A stretch of 64,000 bases of DNA from JAGXTF01 sp038317095 (GTDB lineage Bacteria > Bacteroidota > Bacteroidia > NS11-12g > UBA955), in contig JBBQBB010000009.1 of NCBI GenBank assembly GCA_038317095.1, forward strand, positions 1 through 64,000, read 5' to 3'. The translations under genes were made by a program, and so were the position numbers. Below are positions 44,801 to 51,622 of the stretch, piece by piece (the stretch's first letter is position 1; every line of letters starts with the position of its first letter). The notes below the pieces were generated by a model. It was not told the DNA's origin. It was given only the letters and a program-made list of their open reading frames with translations, and did not search any database.

Positions 44801-45185
44801 ACTGACTTTTAAAATTTGGGATATTCACAATAACAGCGCAGAGGGCACTCTAGAATTTGTGGTTGCGGATGAAAATGAGTTGAATGTTACATACCAGAAT
44901 GTGTTTCCAAATCCATTTACATCAGAAGTTACCTTGTTGTTCGAACACAATAAAGCTGGCCACAATTTGCAAGCGGATTTGGAAATTTATAACAACAGTG
45001 GAATGGTGCAATACAAACACACGTTTGAACTTAACCAAGCAACATCTAGGGAAAGCCGCGTGCAATGGGATGGGAGATCTAGCGGTGGAGCACCCTTTCC
45101 TAATGGATTCTATATGTATCAAATTTTTCTGAAAGCGGATGATGGCAGCCAAACGATTGTTCGAGGAAAAATGATCAAAATCTGA
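41814..45185 (+). CDS. porU: Type IX secretion system sortase PorU
   Basis: A 1123-residue C25-type peptidase. A signal peptide (residues 1-20) leads to FWVKVKISREGVYRVNYQDL, the usual PorU N-terminal domain. The gingipain-like catalytic domain includes His633 in NYQGHGGEKGW and Cys667 in FTATCEFGRYD, 34 residues apart. The end is a T9SS-type C-terminal domain (VFPNPFTSEVTLLFE, then GFYMYQIFLKADDGS). PorU cleaves the C-terminal signal of T9SS cargo at the cell surface and attaches it to lipopolysaccharide. It is followed 130 bp later by porV, its attachment-complex partner, and is divergent from the PorP/SprF gene. Confidence 0.95.
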   Translation: MRYLLSICLFVFGNLYSSAQSPIASGFWVKVKISREGVYRVNYQDLKNAGFSVSTLDPRKIQLRGHQGAMLPESNLNRQTGLPEIPIWIEGESDGIFNPSDFILFYGGITTKWILANGNSWTHVGHDYENTSWLYLGLSNVNGMRVKTLPEASQPVVQVVTKTDYVFSHDSDMVNPVAMGRTWLGEKMGNETLKRSFLYTLPVLSDDSAFVNIGYASAMFDGNGTFITTINGFKKTYSCNPINTDAQEFDLGNGRNSYPTNGGSLNIGLELVRPNSKCAAWLNYIEINCARKIRVDDQPIIIRNKVLYNHKPSRIDMEGNFNLRVWGISNEKNPTEYLVRSEPTVKEYFQTDSATKDFSFVAFNADKCYPVVFDGKIANADIIAGNPIQFLIISHPDFIEAAEKLATFRKLNDGYSTKVVTPQSIFNAYNCGMQDIVAIRDYIRDEYNKSKSKGTELGYVLLIGASSYDFKNRIVANTNKIPIYEDYSYYKTSTFCLDDFYGYLDSNMGRPAIDPNKLGLSIGRIPARTKEDANAMVEKLIRYYSPKSLGPWRSELTFVCDDVDNNWEKLFVAESEQYASAIAAVHPDLQVNKIYADAYKQVSNGNTEQYPEVTSAITKSINSGSLFLNYQGHGGEKGWAQEEILTVPVINGWKNTWNMPVLFTATCEFGRYDNPALVSGGELALLNPDGGAVALMTTTRLVYVSGNSQINSDFWTNYGFPKPNEPVPTIGDLFKRMKNRPTITSEDNKFALLGDPSMRLAFPVHSVVIDSINGKTEGSFVDTLKAFSIVRMKGHIHERLGSKFSTFNGQLWVKVLDKPTTKYTLDNDKVNAKLAFKDQTSTIYKGIVSVSNGDFSIVFSIPKDIAYNVGLGKILLYAHNGATDASGARNLLIGSSELNYAPDFTGPLVKLFMNDTTFKFGAEVLSNAVFLAQIKDLSGINATGAGIGRDMVVVLDKGSAQEKSYILNEFFSYDLNSYTSGKVSFPMQGLAVGKHQLTFKIWDIHNNSAEGTLEFVVADENELNVTYQNVFPNPFTSEVTLLFEHNKAGHNLQADLEIYNNSGMVQYKHTFELNQATSRESRVQWDGRSSGGAPFPNGFYMYQIFLKADDGSQTIVRGKMIKI

Positions 45186-45293
45186 CAGAACCTCTTATAT
45201 AAAAACAACGGTAAATATCGTTTAGTTGACAATGTTTAATAAAATGAAACTTCAAGAGTTTAATAAACTTCATAGATTTAACTTGGTAAATCC

Positions 45294-45301
45294 TATTTTT
45301 G
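45294..45301 (+). promoter_or_regulatory. -7 box of porV
   Basis: TATTTTTG matches TAnnTTTG 14 bases upstream of the ATG at 45316, favouring that start over longer frames. Confidence 0.45.
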
Positions 45302-45315
45302 CAGCAACCAAATAC

Positions 45316-46533
45316 ATGAAAATAGGTATTTCAGCAATTTTTTCGATATGCACAATTCTGTGCGTTCAAATGGCTTACTCTCAAACCAAACCGGTATCTT
45401 CTAAAGATCTTGCGGGTCAGTTAAATGTAGTAACCACTATGGTTCCATTCGTTACCATTACCCCGGATAGCCGTTCAGCGGCATTAGGAGACGCTGGTGT
45501 TGCATTGTTTTCGCCCGATGCCAACAGCGTGGCTTGGAACATGTCAAATCTGGTAAATGCAGATAAAAAAACAGGATTTAGTATGAGTTATGCTCCATGG
45601 TTGCGGAATTTGGTGCCAGATGTTGGATTTTCATATCTTTCTGGGTATTCGAAGATTGGAAAAAACAGCGCAGTTGGAGGAGCCATACGTTATTTTTCTT
45701 TAGGGAACATCAATTTTACGGATTTTGATGGCAATCCAACTGGTAATTTTAACCCAAATGAGTTTTCCGCAGAAGGTGGATATGCTATAAGGTTCAATAA
45801 AAAATTCTCTATGGGTGTGAATCTCCGTTTTATCTATTCAAATATTGCCGGAAATAGGGTTTTGAATGGGATTTCAACCAAACCTGGCACAAGTGCTGCT
45901 GGGGATATAAACCTTACTTACAAAACCAAAATTAAAATTCAAGGCAAAGAATCTGATTTTAAATTTGGTGCGAACATTCAAAACATAGGCAGTAAAATGA
46001 CCTATACCACCAAGGAGCAACGTGATTTTATTCCGACCAATTTGAAAATTGGTGTAGGCTGGAAGTATGAGGTAGATAAGTACAATAAAGTGGGTTTTTA
46101 TGCGGATGTTAATAAACTATTGGTACCTACCCGTCCTAAATTTTTGTTAAACTCCCAAGGTGGAGATAGTTTAAATAGCAATGGCGGCCGTGTAGTTGAA
46201 TTTGGCAAAAACACGGATGTGTCACCTGTCCAAGGCATGATTCAATCGTTTTATGATTCTCCTGGTGGATTCACAGAAGAATTGAAAGAATACAATTTGT
46301 CTTTCGGTGCAGAATATTGGTATTTAGAAAAATTTGCAGCGCGCGGAGGTTTGTTTTATGAAAACAAAACTAAGGGAGGAAGGCAATATGCCACTTTTGG
46401 ATTGGGTATCAAAATGGAGAAAATTGCGGTAGACGTGGGTATACTTTTCCCTTTTTTCAAACAGCATCCCTTGGCCAATCAGTTGAGATTCTCACTGTTG
46501 TTTGATATCGGTGCAATGGCTGATGATAATTGA
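45316..46533 (+). CDS. porV: Type IX secretion outer membrane protein PorV
   Basis: 405 residues from the ATG at 45316, which provides a signal peptide (MKIGISAIFSICTILC, ending AYSQ); longer frames from 45226 lack one. The mature protein has VPFVTITPDSRSAALGDAGVA and NSVAWNMSNLVNA, the FadL-like barrel N-terminus of PorV/LptO. PorV shuttles cargo from the SprA translocon to PorU. A TATTTTTG box lies between porU and this ATG, so the gene also has its own promoter. A terminator follows at 46556. Confidence 0.94.
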   Translation: MKIGISAIFSICTILCVQMAYSQTKPVSSKDLAGQLNVVTTMVPFVTITPDSRSAALGDAGVALFSPDANSVAWNMSNLVNADKKTGFSMSYAPWLRNLVPDVGFSYLSGYSKIGKNSAVGGAIRYFSLGNINFTDFDGNPTGNFNPNEFSAEGGYAIRFNKKFSMGVNLRFIYSNIAGNRVLNGISTKPGTSAAGDINLTYKTKIKIQGKESDFKFGANIQNIGSKMTYTTKEQRDFIPTNLKIGVGWKYEVDKYNKVGFYADVNKLLVPTRPKFLLNSQGGDSLNSNGGRVVEFGKNTDVSPVQGMIQSFYDSPGGFTEELKEYNLSFGAEYWYLEKFAARGGLFYENKTKGGRQYATFGLGIKMEKIAVDVGILFPFFKQHPLANQLRFSLLFDIGAMADDN

Positions 46534-46555
46534 GATAATTTTTTTTTAAAAAATT

Positions 46556-46586
46556 AAAACCCTGTGCGCAACCATGGGGTTTTTTT
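46556..46586 (+). terminator. Probable terminator after porV
   Basis: An AAAACCC/GGGTTTT stem with a 14-base interior is followed by a T-run. It lies 23 bases after the porV stop. Confidence 0.5.
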
Positions 46587-46601
46587 ATGCCCAGATGGTT
46601 T

Positions 46602-46609
46602 TACATTTG
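46602..46609 (+). promoter_or_regulatory. -7 box of the carboxyltransferase gene
   Basis: TACATTTG ends only six bases before the ATG at 46616, so the transcript is likely leaderless or nearly so. Confidence 0.55.
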
Positions 46610-46615
46610 CAGCCA

Positions 46616-48157
46616 ATGTTAGACCCAAGAGAAGTGTTATCACAAAAACGTGAAGAGTCACAATTAGGCGGCGGTGCAAAACGCATTGAATCACAGCATT
46701 CTAAAGGAAAATTAACAGCCCGCGAAAGAATTAATTTGTTGATAGATGAGGGAACTTTTTCCGAAATTGGAGCATTTGTAACCCATAGAAGTAAAGATTT
46801 TGGCATGGAAAACCAACAATTTCTCGGGGATGGTGTTGTAACTGGGTATGGTAACGTAAATGGCAGATTGGTTTATGTTTTCTCTCAAGATTTTACCGTT
46901 TTTGGTGGGTCTTTAAGCGAAACGCATGCTGAAAAAATTTGTAAAATAATGGATATGGCACTAGAAAATGGGGCCCCTTTAATTGGTTTGAACGACAGCG
47001 GTGGCGCCAGAATTCAAGAAGGCGTCGTAAGTTTGGGTGGTTATGCCGATATTTTTTATCGCAACGTTCAAACAAGTGGAGTGGTTCCGCAAATTTCAGC
47101 CATCATGGGGCCATGCGCAGGGGGGGCGGTTTACAGCCCTGCACTCACTGATTTTATTTTCATGGTGGAAAAAACATCTTATATGTTTGTTACTGGACCC
47201 AATGTTGTAAAAACCGTTACAAATGAGGATGTAAGCAGCGAAGCCTTAGGTGGAGCCTCTGTTCATAGTCAAAAAAGCGGTGTAGCCCATTTTTCATCGG
47301 CGAATGAAGTGGTTTGCATTCAAAATATTAGACAATTGCTGAGCTACATGCCTCAAAATTGCGAAGATCGTCCACCGATGGTTGTTTATCACGAGGGCAA
47401 TGAAATAAGGGAAGCATTAAAGGGTGTAGTGCCACAAAATGCAAATCAACCTTATGATATGCATGAAATTATCGACAATCTTATAGACACGGATAGTTTT
47501 ATGGAAGTGCACAAGCATTTTGCAGAAAATATGATAGTAGGTTTTGCCAGGTTGGCTGGCAGAAGTATAGGAATCGTTGCCAATCAGCCAGCTCATTTGG
47601 CGGGAGTATTGGACGTACATAGCAGCCAAAAAGGCGCGCGTTTTGTGCGTTTTTGCGATGCTTTTAATATTCCATTGCTTGTGCTAGAAGATGTACCCGG
47701 TTTTCTGCCAGGTACAGATCAAGAATGGAATGCCATCATTACAAATGGTGCAAAATTATTGTATGCTTTTAGTGAAGCAACAGTTCCACGCATTACTGTA
47801 ATTACAAGAAAAGCTTATGGGGGTGCCTACGACGTGATGAATAGCAAACATATTGGGGCAGATTTGAATTATGCTTGGCCAACGGCAGAAATTGCGGTAA
47901 TGGGAGCAAAAGGGGCCGCTGAAATTATATTCAAACGCGAAATAGATTTAGCAGATGACAAAACAATGGCCCTGAAAATGAAGGAACAAGAGTATTCGGA
48001 AATTTTTGCCAATCCATACAGGGCAGCTGAAAGAGGATTTGTGGATGAAGTTATTTTTCCAGAGGAAACCCGTAAAAAACTGATTGGTGCTTATGCCATG
48101 CTTGAAAATAAGGTTAGAAATTTGCCACGCAAGAAACACGGAAATATACCGTTATAA
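46616..48157 (+). CDS. Acyl-CoA carboxylase beta subunit (carboxyltransferase)
   Basis: 513 residues from the ATG at 46616 (MLDPREVLSQKREE), the conserved family N-terminus. The crotonase-fold carboxyltransferase halves show GKLTARERINLLIDEGTF, LIGLNDSGGARIQEGV, ISAIMGPCAGGAVYSPAL, then VEDVPGF-type LVLEDVPGFLPGTDQE and ITRKAYGGAYDVMNSKHIGAD. It moves carboxyl from biotin to propionyl-, methylmalonyl- or acetyl-CoA. The neighbouring accB and accC probably supply the biotin carrier and carboxylase. The upstream codons from 46574 overlap a terminator and promoter and are rejected. Confidence 0.93.
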   Translation: MLDPREVLSQKREESQLGGGAKRIESQHSKGKLTARERINLLIDEGTFSEIGAFVTHRSKDFGMENQQFLGDGVVTGYGNVNGRLVYVFSQDFTVFGGSLSETHAEKICKIMDMALENGAPLIGLNDSGGARIQEGVVSLGGYADIFYRNVQTSGVVPQISAIMGPCAGGAVYSPALTDFIFMVEKTSYMFVTGPNVVKTVTNEDVSSEALGGASVHSQKSGVAHFSSANEVVCIQNIRQLLSYMPQNCEDRPPMVVYHEGNEIREALKGVVPQNANQPYDMHEIIDNLIDTDSFMEVHKHFAENMIVGFARLAGRSIGIVANQPAHLAGVLDVHSSQKGARFVRFCDAFNIPLLVLEDVPGFLPGTDQEWNAIITNGAKLLYAFSEATVPRITVITRKAYGGAYDVMNSKHIGADLNYAWPTAEIAVMGAKGAAEIIFKREIDLADDKTMALKMKEQEYSEIFANPYRAAERGFVDEVIFPEETRKKLIGAYAMLENKVRNLPRKKHGNIPL

Positions 48158-48206
48158 GATTGGTATGGCAATTGTGATTTAAAGATTGTAACATGCTATT
48201 TAAATT

Positions 48207-48908
48207 ATGAAAAACAGTATTTTAGGCCTTATGTTTTTGTGCAGTTTAAGTTGCAGTGCCCGCGGAGGCCCTCGTTTAGGGATGCCTTATAAATCTGGAG
48301 ATTGGGACAACGATGTACCAGGTTTTACCCAAGGCAAGTTCTATTTTTCTGCCGGTATTGGAACTGTGAATTTAAATTATGTGCTTGCTTCTAAACTAAA
48401 AAATTCCATTGCCCCGAATTGGAAACATGTAACCATTGACAAAAGAAATACCTGGTATGGAAAAGCCGAGTACGCAATTACACCCCATTTGGGTTTGGGT
48501 TTAGATCTGGCTTATAGCGGATTAGATGTGAATGTAAGTATGGATAGTGTAACAAGCCTAAATATACCCATTTCTGGCAAACTAAGCTATAGAACTTGGA
48601 GTGCTTTGGCGCGGGTCAATTATCATATTTTAGAAGAAAACAATTTTGACTTTTATTTGGGATTGGGCATTGGATATAGAGCAAATAATCTATCTGTAAC
48701 GAGCAATGATACCAAAACGGATCGTTGGAATTTTCCGGTAGATTTGGGTTTTATTACCAAGAGAATTCCGCACACATTGCGTGTGCCAACCATAGGTGGC
48801 GATTTAACACTGGGCATGCGCTACCATATATTGCCACCGGTGGCTATTTATGCAGAATTAGGCCTGGCAAAAACATTTTTGCAGGTAGGCGTAACAGTGA
48901 GAATTTGA
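48207..48908 (+). CDS. Outer membrane beta-barrel protein (small)
   Basis: A 233-residue exported protein. A hydrophobic signal (MKNSILGLMFLCSLSCSA) is followed by eight or so alternating strands, e.g. GKFYFSAGIGTVNLNYVL, HLGLGLDLAYSGLDVNV, FDFYLGLGIGYRANN and VAIYAELGLAKTFLQVG, ending in VGVTVRI, a typical outer-membrane insertion strand. It resembles OmpW/OmpA-like eight-strand barrels. It lies 49 bp after the carboxyltransferase and 125 bp before accB. The position between carboxylase genes is probably incidental. Confidence 0.78.
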   Translation: MKNSILGLMFLCSLSCSARGGPRLGMPYKSGDWDNDVPGFTQGKFYFSAGIGTVNLNYVLASKLKNSIAPNWKHVTIDKRNTWYGKAEYAITPHLGLGLDLAYSGLDVNVSMDSVTSLNIPISGKLSYRTWSALARVNYHILEENNFDFYLGLGIGYRANNLSVTSNDTKTDRWNFPVDLGFITKRIPHTLRVPTIGGDLTLGMRYHILPPVAIYAELGLAKTFLQVGVTVRI

Positions 48909-49033
48909 TAATTTGCAGGCGAAAAATGCAATAATTGCATTAAAAATACAAAATAATTGCCTTTTTTTAACAAAAAGCACCACAAATTGATGTTTTTTGC
49001 ATTTTCTTTGCCCCCCATCAAAAAACATAAATT

Positions 49034-49507
49034 ATGGATTTAAAGGAAATACAAGCATTGATAAAATTTGTGTCTATCAATGAAGTGGATGAAGTAGAAA
49101 TCAATCGCAAAGATTTTAAACTGGTAATTAAAAAAAATCCAGTACAATATGCTACCCCTATGGCTATGCCTCAAATGGTTAGTGTATCTGCACCTGCAGC
49201 GCCCGCACAAATTGCCGCTGCACCTGCGGTTTCTGAACCTGCAGCATCAGAACCCAAAGTTGACAATTCGCTTGCCATAAAATCGCCAATGGTTGGTACC
49301 TTTTATCGCAGCTCTGGCCCAGATTCAGCTGTATTTGTGAATGTTGGAGACGAGGTAAAAGCTGGACAAGTCGTTGGGATTATTGAAGCCATGAAACTGT
49401 TCAACGAAATTGAAAGTGAAGTAAGTGGACGCATTGTTAAGGTTATGGTTGAAAATGCCAATCCTGTAGAATACGACCAGCCTCTGTTTCTTGTGGAGCC
49501 CATTTAA
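49034..49507 (+). CDS. accB: Biotin carboxyl carrier protein of acetyl-CoA carboxylase
   Basis: A 157-residue AccB. The N-terminal MDLKEIQALIKFV helix with VDEVEINRKDFKLVIKK is the AccB-specific domain, followed by an Ala/Pro-rich linker (residues 40-75). The biotinyl domain includes SPMVGTFYRSSGPD with the thumb loop and GIIEAMKLFNEIE with biotin Lys121. It carries carboxybiotin between AccC and the carboxyltransferase. It lies 15 bp upstream of accC, in the same operon. Confidence 0.96.
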   Translation: MDLKEIQALIKFVSINEVDEVEINRKDFKLVIKKNPVQYATPMAMPQMVSVSAPAAPAQIAAAPAVSEPAASEPKVDNSLAIKSPMVGTFYRSSGPDSAVFVNVGDEVKAGQVVGIIEAMKLFNEIESEVSGRIVKVMVENANPVEYDQPLFLVEPI

Positions 49508-49522
49508 ATCTACTCTTTTCAG

Positions 49523-50866
49523 ATGTTTAAAAAAGTATTAATTGCTAATCGCGGGGAAATTGCCTTACGGGTAATACGTACCTGCAAGGAAATGGGCATA
49601 AAAACCGTAGCTGTTTATTCAACCGCAGATGCTACAAGCTTGCACGTTCGTTTTGCAGATGAGGCAGTGTGTATAGGGCCTCCAGCAAGCAAAGAAAGTT
49701 ACCTAAATATGCCTCGCATATTGGCTGCGGCAGAAGTTACCAATGCAGACGCAATACACCCGGGATATGGTTTTTTGAGTGAAAATTCGAAATTCAGTGC
49801 ACTGTGTAGAGATCATGGAATCAAATTCATTGGAGCAACACCAGAGCAAATAGATTCTATGGGAGATAAAAGCAATGCCAAAGATACCATGAAAAGAGCT
49901 GGTGTGCCGACCATTCCTGGTTCTGAAGGATTGCTTGAAAGTTTTGAGCAAGGAAAAATTATTGCGGCAGAAATTGGTTACCCTGTCATCATGAAAGCGA
50001 CTGCAGGTGGCGGTGGAAAAGGGATGCGTGTGGTTTGGAAAGTGGAAGAAATAGAAGGAGCATGGAATAGCGCCAAGCAGGAAGCCGCGGCCTCTTTTGG
50101 GAACGATGGCTTGTATATGGAAAAATACATAGAAGAGCCGCGCCATATAGAAATCCAAATTGCAGGCGATCAATACGGCAAAGTTTGCCATATGAGTGAA
50201 CGCGATTGTTCTATTCAACGCAGACACCAAAAATTACTTGAAGAAACACCGAGCCCATTTATGACCGACGAACTTCGCGAAAGAATGGGTGTAGCTGCCA
50301 AAGCGGCTGCTGAGATTATCAAATATGAAGGTGTGGGCACTGTAGAATTTTTGGTAGACAAGCACAGAAATTTCTATTTTATGGAAATGAATACCCGCAT
50401 TCAAGTTGAACATCCGGTAACTGAAGAAGTCATTAATTACGATTTGGTGAAAGAGCAAATTCTTATAGCTTCGGGCGTGCCTATTTCTGGCAAAGATTAT
50501 TACCCTACCAAACATGCTATAGAATGTCGTGTAAATGCAGAAGACATATACAACAACTTTAGACCTTGCCCAGGTAAAATTACGGTGTTACATAAGCCCG
50601 GTGGGCATGGAACGCGCGTAGATTCCCATATTTATGCGGGATATACCATTCCGCCGTATTATGATAGCATGATAGCCAAGCTAATCGTTTGTGCCCAAAC
50701 TAGGGAAGAAGCGATTGTAAAAATGGAACGCGCCTTAGGCGAGTTTGTGATAGAAGGGGTTAAAACAACCATTCCTTTGCACCTGCAGCTGATGCAAGAT
50801 CCGGAGTTTAGAAAAGGCAATTTTACAACAGCCTTTATGAACACCTTCGAAATAAAACATCCTTAA
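49523..50866 (+). CDS. accC: Biotin carboxylase (acetyl-CoA carboxylase)
   Basis: A 447-residue AccC of normal length. N-terminal KVLIANRGEIALRVIRTCKE, ATP-grasp GGGGKGMRVV, EKYIEEPRHIEIQIAGD, FMEMNTRIQVEHPVTE and the C-terminal EGVKTTIPLH are all present. It carboxylates AccB biotin using ATP and bicarbonate. It follows accB by 15 bp, and a perfect 15-bp terminator hairpin stands just after its stop. Nothing unusual is seen. Confidence 0.97.
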   Translation: MFKKVLIANRGEIALRVIRTCKEMGIKTVAVYSTADATSLHVRFADEAVCIGPPASKESYLNMPRILAAAEVTNADAIHPGYGFLSENSKFSALCRDHGIKFIGATPEQIDSMGDKSNAKDTMKRAGVPTIPGSEGLLESFEQGKIIAAEIGYPVIMKATAGGGGKGMRVVWKVEEIEGAWNSAKQEAAASFGNDGLYMEKYIEEPRHIEIQIAGDQYGKVCHMSERDCSIQRRHQKLLEETPSPFMTDELRERMGVAAKAAAEIIKYEGVGTVEFLVDKHRNFYFMEMNTRIQVEHPVTEEVINYDLVKEQILIASGVPISGKDYYPTKHAIECRVNAEDIYNNFRPCPGKITVLHKPGGHGTRVDSHIYAGYTIPPYYDSMIAKLIVCAQTREEAIVKMERALGEFVIEGVKTTIPLHLQLMQDPEFRKGNFTTAFMNTFEIKHP

Positions 50867-50874
50867 TAAAGTAC

Positions 50875-50908
50875 AAAAGAAAAGCCCGGTTTACCGGGCT
50901 TTTCTTTT
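50875..50908. terminator. Bidirectional terminator between accC and the DUF4920 gene
   Basis: A perfect 15-bp stem, AAAAGAAAAGCCCGG with its complement, around TTTA, with T-rich flanks on both strands. It overlaps the stop codon of the DUF4920 gene. Confidence 0.85.
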
Positions 50909-51347
50909 ATTTTGCGAATTTGAAACCAGTTGCGTTGAAAAGCAATTTGATTTTTGGACTGGTGATTTTGTCAATTTCTTCTTGACTTTTATTGTCGTCT
51001 TTGGCCCAATCTTTTAATTTTTCTACACTGGTAGTGTCATAGGAAAAGCTGCCTTCTGCCATCGCCATTTTGCCCTTACAATCTTTTGGGATAGTGAATT
51101 TATGGTCGAAATCCACCATCACATCTCCATCTTTGGTTTTGTAGTTAAACCAACAACCTTCGCTTTGGCAAACGGCAGAAATTTCACCTTTTACAATCTT
51201 TGATTTTGCATCGCCAGATTTAAAAGCAATAAGTGCCTCATCAATTGCAATGGCTTTGCTGACATCAAAGTCTGTTCCATATACTTTGCTTTCACTACAC
51301 TGGGATAAAAGCATACAACTTACCAATCCTAAGAATATTTTTTTCAT
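50907..51347 (-). CDS. DUF4920 domain protein, exported
   Basis: A 146-residue exported protein. MKKIFLGLVSCMLLSQC is a signal peptide, perhaps lipoprotein type although Gln before the Cys is unusual. The mature part fits DUF4920: a VYGTDFD start, KIVKGEISAVCQSEGCWF with two Cys, KDGDVMVDFDHKFTIPKD and an acidic Ser/Lys tail. The paired Cys suggest redox or metal handling, but the function is unknown. A TACATTTG box ends four bases before the ATG, so the message should be leaderless. Confidence 0.85.
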   Translation of the reverse strand: MKKIFLGLVSCMLLSQCSESKVYGTDFDVSKAIAIDEALIAFKSGDAKSKIVKGEISAVCQSEGCWFNYKTKDGDVMVDFDHKFTIPKDCKGKMAMAEGSFSYDTTSVEKLKDWAKDDNKSQEEIDKITSPKIKLLFNATGFKFAK

Positions 51348-51351
51348 GGTT

Positions 51352-51359
51352 CAAATGTA
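51352..51359 (-). promoter_or_regulatory. -7 box of the DUF4920 gene
   Basis: TACATTTG on the minus strand with only four bases to the ATG at 51347, the tightest box-to-ATG distance in the window. Confidence 0.55.
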
Positions 51360-51444
51360 ATCGAAAAATTTAAATTGAATATGGGATTCTGTTTAAATAA
51401 AATGGGAAAAAGGTTTTTTGGTGTTTGTTTGCTTTTTTGGGAGA

Positions 51445-51622
51445 AAAGAAAAAAACAACTATCCTAAGTTATTATCGGAAATAGATGCATCCCATAGAGC
51501 TTCGGGCCTTTGTGGCAAAAAAAAAATAGTACGCAGGGGAGCAATCCTCTGCGTCCAGCCGCAGCGGTGGCGAGGGCGGACGTAAAGAAAAAAACAACGA
51601 CGGAAAATTATTGTCGGCAATC
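51445..51622. repeat. Intergenic region with diverged 40-bp direct repeats and a hairpin
   Basis: AAAGAAAAAAACAAC occurs at 51445 and 51584. Each is followed by related TTATTATCGGAAAT/TTATTGTCGGCAAT sequence, so a segment of about 40 bases is repeated 139 bp apart. Between them, ACGCAGGGGA and TCCTCTGCGT form a 10-bp hairpin with a GCAA tetraloop (51531-51554), next to a GC-rich stretch. No gene is seen in 51348-51622. Confidence 0.4.

Noticed and set aside
45226..45315. Longer N-terminus for PorV
   Set aside because: It lacks a signal peptide and spans the promoter box at 45294-45301.
49703..50230. 175-codon minus-strand ORF inside accC
   Set aside because: Antisense shadow of a highly conserved gene.
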